From: Omphiscola glabra
Lineage: Eukaryota; Mollusca; Gastropoda; Lymnaeidae
Direction of reading: 5' to 3'
Assembly (NCBI GenBank): GCA_964017045.1
Contig: OZ024808.1
Span: 1,575,666 to 1,639,665 of the forward strand
Length of the DNA stretch: 64,000 nt
A program made the translations under genes and the position numbers. Of the stretch, positions 62,801 to 64,000 are shown piece by piece (the stretch's first letter is position 1; every line of letters starts with the position of its first letter). The notes beneath the pieces were generated by a model. That model made no database searches and was not told the DNA's origin. It saw nothing but the letters and a program-made list of their open reading frames with translations.

Positions 62801-63551
62801 TTTATACAATTTACATTGTAGTTTTTGTTAATTTAGACGAAGAGATCTGCCAGCTTTTTAATTTCTATCACACAATAAAGACATGTAATAACAAGGCGAA
62901 TACTCTTCCCATTAAATAAATCCAGTCACAATAAGGTTTTTACATCGGTCGGCTAGCTAATTTTTTTTCCTCTTTTCTTTATATTATATTATCGTAATTT
63001 AACAAATTTGGAAAAACCCGTATGTTTCACATCCTTAGTCAAAATGTTATGTCTCCAAATACTTTTTTTTTAAAAGTTTTTTGGTACTAATTTTCATAAT
63101 GAAATATTGACTTTAAAGTTTTTAATGGAACAAACTTATTGGAAAAGAGGGGTGACATTTCTTCTCCCCCCATTAAATAAAAATATTAGAAACATTTATA
63201 AAAACGAATGCTGTACATAACAAATGAAAATACTTAGACGCTTAATGTTGTACACAGTAAATCTTGACACTTAATATTGTAGTCTATATAGACAGTACAT
63301 CTTGACACTTCACGTTGTACACAGACAGTGAATCTTTACTTTTATTTTTCCAGGGAACCAATGAAATCAATGAAACACTTACAAAGAAAATAAATGATGA
63401 CCGAAGGATCCACCTGGTCCCATCCATGGTCAAGGACACATTCTTTTTACGATTCGTTGTTTGTGCCGAAAAAACCCAGGTTTCTGATGTTAAATTTGCA
63501 TGGTTAACAATACAAGAGCTGGCCGATAGTTTATTGTCCAATCCAAAGTAG
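35601..63551 (+). CDS. Ddc: AADC/HDC-family PLP decarboxylase, gene 2 (12 coding exons, in-frame TGA at codon 100)
   Basis: Complete tandem paralogue of gene 1. Exons: 35601-35801, 40895-41008, 47978-48097, 52852-52986, 53835-53978, 57163-57229, 57705-57799, 58055-58122, 59144-59243, 60492-60590, 62101-62202, 63354-63551. The total of 1443 bases is 480 codons plus a stop, and numbering matches human AADC through Y332 (S149, H192, T246, D271, K303); after that a one-residue loop insertion shifts it by one. Every exon is open except for TGA at 40991-40993 (codon 100), which would truncate the product before the active site. E196 of AHSSVE is Val here. Because splice sites and the rest of the frame are intact, the stop looks recent, or it could be an assembly or allelic error. 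The start is chosen because [20 protein letters not shown] aligns with family N-termini. Confidence 0.92.
35850..36535 (+). repeat. 53-bp minisatellite, gene 2 intron 1
   Basis: About 13 units with GGCTAACTAGTAGATCTATG and GACACCAGGCCTTTGTTATC. Paralogous to the 48-bp array at 1-1378. Confidence 0.95.
36604..37343. mobile_element. GC-rich 740-bp insertion with 12-bp target duplication and a run of 26 G
   Basis: TCCAGCGTCAAT is present perfectly at 36592-36603 and 37344-37355. The insert is strikingly GC-rich compared with its surroundings, has a perfect 8-bp hairpin stem CATTAGGA/TCCTAATG (36610-36655) at one end and an uninterrupted G run (37318-37343) at the other. A fragment of the hairpin end is also at 26356. 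The duplication length fits non-LTR-style retroposition. The family is not recognised and no conserved ORF is seen. Confidence 0.72.
37583..40330 (+). repeat. ~22-24-bp GATA-rich array, gene 2 intron 1
   Basis: Roughly 110 units of GTGATAGATAGTGATCTAGC with TATAA, TAC or nothing as spacer. Almost every unit has TGATAG and AGATAG, both of which fit the GATA-factor consensus WGATAR. Blocks of several units recur (for example GCTCTAGCGAAGTG near 38240 and 39870). In gene 1 the matching sequence is single-copy near 1635. Confidence 0.96.
37669..37852. mobile_element. Short element with CAGTGACGTA/TACGCCACTG ends inside the GATA-rich array
   Basis: 184 bp, GC-rich, ends CAGTGACGTAGCGAG and CTCGCTCACTACGCCACTG, flanked by GCTATAC on both sides. 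The flank is also part of the array unit, so the duplication is suggestive only. Confidence 0.65.
40430..40644. mobile_element. Short element with CAGTGGCGTA/TACGCCACTG ends, gene 2 intron 1
   Basis: 215 bp with perfect 10-bp inverted ends of the same type as at 37669. It contains an internal direct repeat (GAACATGTTC...GGGTGAACTAGCCC twice). No coding capacity. Confidence 0.65.
40895..41008 (+). CDS. Ddc: Gene 2 exon 2 with premature TGA (residues 68-105)
   Basis: Same length (114 bases) and splice phase as gene 1 exon 2. It encodes [14 protein letters not shown] and [15 protein letters not shown], then TGA at 40991-40993, then IGFSW and donor GTCAGT. IGFSW after the stop matches the family better than gene 1's IAFSY, so this is the true exon body. 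Splicing at the internal GGGTGAAT would skip the stop but leave phase 2, which no nearby exon 3 acceptor restores. Confidence 0.9.
41009..41285 (+). repeat. 45-bp minisatellite starting at the exon 2 donor (gene 2)
   Basis: About six units with TGTTGGGTCAGTGGGGTCTT and GTCTGTCGTGTGTGACCTGG. TTGGGTCAGT copies the end of exon 2 (TTGG) plus its donor (GTCAGT). Gene 1 has no array here. Confidence 0.92.
41288..41470 (-). mobile_element. 3' end of a non-LTR retrotransposon, gene 2 intron 2
   Basis: The minus strand encodes an intact RT C-terminal tail: [49 protein letters not shown], stop. It is followed by an (ATG)n microsatellite at 41291-41308, the usual simple-repeat 3' end of such elements. 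Confidence 0.82.
41471..42116. other. Low-complexity stretch, gene 2 intron 2
   Basis: Contains a poly-C run at about 41503, an A run at about 41590 and two C runs near 41957 and 42056. A pair GTCAACAACTGTCAAAC occurs here (about 41518) and at 46204; I could not define an element. Confidence 0.5.
42117..42703 (+). repeat. 37-bp minisatellite, gene 2 intron 2
   Basis: About 16 very uniform units with CTGATATACCAGACAAGTCA and AAATCATCCTCATCTAA. Confidence 0.96.
42735..45112 (+). repeat. 41-bp minisatellite, about 58 copies, gene 2 intron 2
   Basis: Units of GAGCAATCATTGCCATAAGY plus TCTCTCTGTCTCTGAGTTGGT, nearly identical apart from a C/T variant after AAG, which makes a barcode-like pattern along the array. 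CTCTCTGTCTCTGAG resembles a polypyrimidine tract with AG. Confidence 0.97.
45325..46052. mobile_element. TA-flanked inverted-repeat element (728 bp), gene 2 intron 2
   Basis: Left AGTGGTACCTCGACATACGAG-type end, right CGTATCTCGAGGTACCACTG, with TA on both sides, as in Tc1/mariner-type targets. GATACGAG motifs are spread through both halves. A 30-bp array of six units (45521-45705, GTGAGGTTTAGTTACGTTCC) sits in the middle. No transposase. Confidence 0.75.
46400..46562 (+). repeat. 62-bp tandem repeat with a tRNA box A-like motif
   Basis: About 2.6 copies containing GTGATAGCTCAGTGGTTAAT, which fits the internal promoter box A of tRNA genes (TRGCNNAGYGG). No box B and no cloverleaf follow, so it is not a tRNA gene; it could be a SINE head. 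Confidence 0.75.
46577..47974 (+). repeat. 41-bp minisatellite running into the exon 3 acceptor (gene 2)
   Basis: About 34 units with ATTTCTAACTTACATCTGAA and CCATCACGTCCAATGTTC. The last unit ends ...CCAATGTTCCAG, the acceptor of exon 3. Gene 1 has about four units. Confidence 0.96.
47978..48097 (+). CDS. Ddc: Gene 2 exon 3 (residues 106-145)
   Basis: 40 codons. [20 protein letters not shown] and GKGGGVIQ match AADC more closely than gene 1 does. It is bounded on both sides by arrays: 41-bp units reach the acceptor and 31-32-bp units begin at the donor. Confidence 0.95.
48085..48500 (+). repeat. 31-32-bp minisatellite seeded by the exon 3 donor (gene 2)
   Basis: About 13 units of GGTGTTATACAGGTGAGTTA plus GATTAGGTATAA. 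Each unit repeats the last 12 bases of exon 3 and the complete GTGAGT donor. Confidence 0.95.
48501..49712. other. Gene 2 intron 3, mostly single-copy
   Basis: Decaying remnants of the donor-type repeat up to about 48790, then AT-rich sequence. Three copies of GAACTCCCTAGAACAGGGGG lie at about 49268-49335. No gene seen. Confidence 0.55.
49709..51422. mobile_element. TTAA-flanked transposon (1.7 kb) with GGGGGGAGGTACACC ends, gene 2 intron 3
   Basis: TTAAGGGGGGAGGTACACC on the left and its exact reverse complement on the right (51404-51422). The interior (49713-51418) is AT-rich with ORFs under 80 codons that I do not recognise. TTAA targets point to a piggyBac-type mechanism. The uninterrupted target sequence exists nearby at 51515-51580 (GATTTAGGACTACTTAAC...), an internal empty-site control. 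Confidence 0.82.
51423..51590. repeat. Long palindrome, gene 2 intron 3
   Basis: Perfect core AGTAGTCCTAAATCATGTT / AACATGATTTAGGACTACT with a one-base centre. Weaker outer arms contain TTTTTTTGCCGCGCA and AATTGTCMAGAG plus A/T runs. Sequences of the outer arm also flank the TTAA element. Confidence 0.85.
51890..52155 (+). repeat. 36-bp minisatellite with TGACGTAA, gene 2 intron 3
   Basis: About seven units with CATATCTCGGCATTCTCGAG and GTGACGTAATTTCCCCG. TGACGTAA is close to a CREB/ATF site. Unit length 36 gives open minus frames ([17 protein letters not shown]), read as artefacts. Confidence 0.94.
52412..52555 (+). repeat. 28-bp minisatellite, gene 2 intron 3
   Basis: Five units of AATAACACTAGGAATGCCAA plus TGAATGTC, homologous in position and core (CAATAACACTAG) to the 39-bp array of gene 1. 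Confidence 0.94.
52560..52851 (+). repeat. Degenerate repeat before the exon 4 acceptor (gene 2)
   Basis: Diverged ~33-bp units with GTAAGAACAAAAATATTTAA; counterpart of 5168-5427. Confidence 0.7.
52852..52986 (+). CDS. Ddc: Gene 2 exon 4 (residues 146-190)
   Basis: 45 codons with [16 protein letters not shown] and [10 protein letters not shown]. Acceptor CTGTACAG, donor GTGAGTTATC. A 40-bp array starts at the donor. Confidence 0.95.
52987..53348 (+). repeat. 40-bp minisatellite starting at the exon 4 donor (gene 2)
   Basis: About nine units, each starting GTGAGTTATCTGGTATTAGA like the genuine donor. Confidence 0.95.
53835..53978 (+). CDS. Ddc: Gene 2 exon 5 (residues 191-238)
   Basis: 48 codons. 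[14 protein letters not shown] keeps H192 but has Val where the family and gene 1 have Glu196. Then [14 protein letters not shown] and EQGLIPFF. Donor GTGAGA. Confidence 0.95.
53979..55234. other. Gene 2 intron 5, AT-rich, nothing recognised
   Basis: No gene. GGCGCGGATAGTCCAAATT occurs twice in direct orientation (about 54198 and 54395). Short TTAGGGTTCAGGTTAGG-type repeats lie at about 55105-55200. Confidence 0.55.
55235..55405 (+). mobile_element. 3' end of a family A non-LTR element, plus orientation
   Basis: CCCAGCCCTAGGCTGGGGTA and CCGCGCTATATAAGACAA, then (TAATAA)n. This is the reverse complement of the tail at 12783-12850. Confidence 0.65.
55406..55483 (+). repeat. ~38-bp repeat, left of the Merlin-like insertion
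   Basis: Two units with ATTAGGCTTATCAATCAACA and ATACAATGTTATATTTAT. The array resumes at 56149-56280, so the transposon landed inside it. Confidence 0.88.
55484..56148 (+). mobile_element. Merlin/ISXO2-type DNA transposon, inactivated, gene 2 intron 5
   Basis: Inverted ends of about 33 bp starting GGCAATCCTCC (three mismatches), flanked by CAATGTTA and CATTGTTA, an 8-bp duplication with one mismatch. The + strand encodes transposase pieces in several frames: [20 protein letters not shown], then [16 protein letters not shown] with an Asp of the DDE triad, AHAVIVHSR, then after a stop [13 protein letters not shown] and QAKRKLR. These match the ISXO2-like/Merlin transposase core. The frameshift and TAA show it is dead. 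Confidence 0.87.
56149..56280 (+). repeat. ~38-bp repeat, right of the Merlin-like insertion
   Basis: About three units continuing the array at 55406. Confidence 0.88.
56281..56870. other. Gene 2 intron 5, nothing recognised
   Basis: AT-rich single-copy sequence with a C run at about 56697-56706. Confidence 0.5.
56871..57115 (+). repeat. 22-bp minisatellite, gene 2 intron 5
   Basis: About 11 units of TCTCATTATTATAGTAAATA plus TG. Confidence 0.93.
57163..57229 (+). CDS. Ddc: Gene 2 exon 6 (residues 239-260 and first base of 261)
   Basis: 67 bases with [16 protein letters not shown] and ELGPI; ends in phase 1 before GTGAGT, as in gene 1. Confidence 0.93.
57705..57799 (+). CDS. Ddc: Gene 2 exon 7 (residues 261-292)
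   Basis: 95 bases. It encodes the same residues as gene 1 exon 7, including [11 protein letters not shown] with D271. Acceptor CTCCAG, donor GTAAGT. Confidence 0.95.
58055..58122 (+). CDS. Ddc: Gene 2 exon 8 with the PLP lysine (residues 293-314)
   Basis: 68 bases with [20 protein letters not shown]303 is AAA at 58085-58087, preceded by Tyr302 (TAC 58082-58084) as in gene 1, so the change predates the duplication. Ends in phase 2 before GTTAGT. Confidence 0.94.
58490..58690 (+). repeat. 29-bp repeat, gene 2 intron 8
   Basis: About five imperfect units with AGAGCAGGGACACTCTGACT and ACCAACCTA; counterpart of 11285-11555. Confidence 0.85.
59144..59243 (+). CDS. Ddc: Gene 2 exon 9, catalytic loop (residues 315-348)
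   Basis: 100 bases with [20 protein letters not shown]332 is retained. Acceptor TTTCTGAAG, donor GTAAGT. The intron just upstream lacks the 491-bp TTAA element present at the same place in gene 1. Confidence 0.92.
59378..60125 (-). mobile_element. 5'-truncated non-LTR retrotransposon (family B), gene 2 intron 9
   Basis: The minus strand encodes [59 protein letters not shown] and [12 protein letters not shown], the end of an RT protein. The 3' tail has CGCTTCATCCCCAAAGGCTC and (TAA)n. Confidence 0.87.
60270..60430 (-). mobile_element. 3' tail of a family A non-LTR element, gene 2 intron 9
   Basis: GTCTTATATAGCGGGGTACC and GGGCTGTACATAAAAATATT resemble 12805-12870. No coding part remains. Confidence 0.72.
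60460..60491 (+). repeat. Duplicated exon 10 acceptor (gene 2)
   Basis: TTTCATTTCCAG ends at 60472 and the true AAATTCCAG at 60491. Both belong to the 19-bp unit TATTCACATTTAATTT expanded in gene 1. Confidence 0.8.
60492..60590 (+). CDS. Ddc: Gene 2 exon 10 (residues 349-381)
   Basis: 33 codons with [16 protein letters not shown] and [13 protein letters not shown]; Gly after IPL as in AADC. A near-duplicate acceptor (TTTCCAG ending at 60472) lies 19 bases upstream; its use would shift the frame. Confidence 0.94.
60659..60821. mobile_element. 163-bp element with CAGACCTGTTTAC ends, gene 2 intron 10
   Basis: Left CAGACCTGTTTAC, right GTAAACAGGTCTG, with a perfect 6-bp duplication TATGTG. Internal TACGATTTT/AAAATCGTA motifs. 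Same end type and duplication length as 19391-20605. Confidence 0.78.
61500..61790 (+). repeat. ~35-bp minisatellite, gene 2 intron 10
   Basis: About eight imperfect units with GACATCAGGATGTTGAGAGA and alternating GTCTTTTTAAT/ATCTTTTGGT. Not seen in gene 1. Confidence 0.88.
62101..62202 (+). CDS. Ddc: Gene 2 exon 11 (residues 382-415)
   Basis: 34 codons with [20 protein letters not shown] and [13 protein letters not shown]. Acceptor TATTTAG, donor GTAAGT. Confidence 0.95.
62340..63239. other. Gene 2 intron 11, nothing recognised
   Basis: AT-rich single-copy sequence with a G run at about 62552. Much shorter than gene 1 intron 11 because that intron gained a transposon and three arrays. Confidence 0.55.
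63240..63325 (+). repeat. ~38-bp repeat before the exon 12 acceptor (gene 2)
   Basis: About two units with CAGTAAATCTTGACACTTAA. The acceptor stretch CAGTGAATCTTTACTTTTAT looks like a further diverged unit. Confidence 0.8.
63354..63551 (+). CDS. Ddc: Gene 2 exon 12 and stop (residues 416-480)
   Basis: 65 codons plus TAG. It encodes [32 protein letters not shown] and [13 protein letters not shown]. Gene 1 reads on for four more codons. Confidence 0.95.
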   Translation, partial: GTNEINETLTKKINDDRRIHLVPSMVKDTFFLRFVVCAEKTQVSDVKFAWLTIQELADSLLSNPK

Positions 63552-64000
63552 ATCAAGGAATTAAAACAATTCATTGCTTAACTGATATACTACCAGATTG
63601 AAAAAGCGTCTTTGGCTGAATAAAATTAAGGTCACATTTTCTAATTTAAGGTGTATGTACAAATTCAGTTGCAGTTTTCTTAAATATAAACATATTCTAA
63701 TGAGTAATAAATCATTTTGTAGGTAAATGAATTGTCTATAAGATAAACGTAAAACCTTTATACATTTAAGTTTTAGTAGGAAATTATTAATTGTTAAATT
63801 AGCATTTACAACAGAAAAACCATTTAAAAAATCATTAATGTGACAACTTACCAACTTATATAAATGTGCCTACTTACATATACATTTAAAATTTCCAAAA
63901 CATTTAAAGTCTTTTATTTCGTGGTTTACAAATAGTATATCCAATAATAAGAAAAATGCACCAAAGAACACAGAAACTAAAAAATATTTACACTTCCAAT
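63552..64000. other. 3' UTR and flank of gene 2
   Basis: AT-rich; the poly(A) signal is listed separately. No further gene seen. Confidence 0.6.
63619..63624 (+). terminator. Candidate poly(A) signal of gene 2
   Basis: AATAAA 68 bases after the stop, in a position equivalent to that of gene 1. Confidence 0.55.

Overview
The window is animal nuclear DNA. It is most likely from a lophotrochozoan and probably a gastropod mollusc. The evidence is AT-rich sequence, small exons in long GT-AG introns, non-LTR retrotransposon tails, many non-autonomous DNA transposons and an extreme load of minisatellites. The species call is an inference; no marker gene is present.

The only genes I can support are two tandem paralogues on the + strand. 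Both encode a group II pyridoxal-5'-phosphate (PLP) amino-acid decarboxylase of the aromatic L-amino-acid decarboxylase (AADC/DDC) / histidine decarboxylase (HDC) family. Gene 1 enters the window inside its intron 1; exons 2-12 lie at 1976-22936. Gene 2 is complete, with 12 coding exons at 35601-63551 that total 480 codons plus a stop, the length I recall for human AADC. The exons of the two copies have identical lengths (except the last) and identical phases, and every intron is GT-AG. PLP-site residues that I place from memory of human AADC are conserved: S149, H192, T246, D271, K303 and the loop tyrosine Y332. Both copies read NPYKW where AADC has NPHKW and HDC has NPSKW. Gene 2 has an in-frame TGA at codon 100, where gene 1 has TGC (Cys). 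Gene 2 is therefore either a very young pseudogene or carries an allele or assembly error.

Layout: 1-1975 gene 1 intron 1; 1976-22936 gene 1 exons 2-12; 22937-35600 intergenic, dominated by two oppositely oriented arrays of one 19-bp unit (24385-26338 and 29155-31877), with a 31-bp array, a 45-bp array and a 368-bp inverted-repeat element between them; 35601-63551 gene 2; 63552-64000 its 3' flank.

Nearly everything else is tandem repeats (units of 10-79 bp, up to about 100 copies) and transposon remains: three families of 5'-truncated non-LTR elements, an ISXO2/Merlin-type transposon, two TTAA-flanked elements, a hAT-like element and several short inverted-repeat elements. The most unusual pattern is that many arrays start or end exactly at splice junctions, and some repeat units contain the splice site itself. 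Because the two genes are paralogues, many arrays can be compared with the matching intron of the other copy, where the seed is single-copy or differently expanded. Long ORFs over the arrays (up to about 730 codons) are repeat artefacts and are not called as genes.
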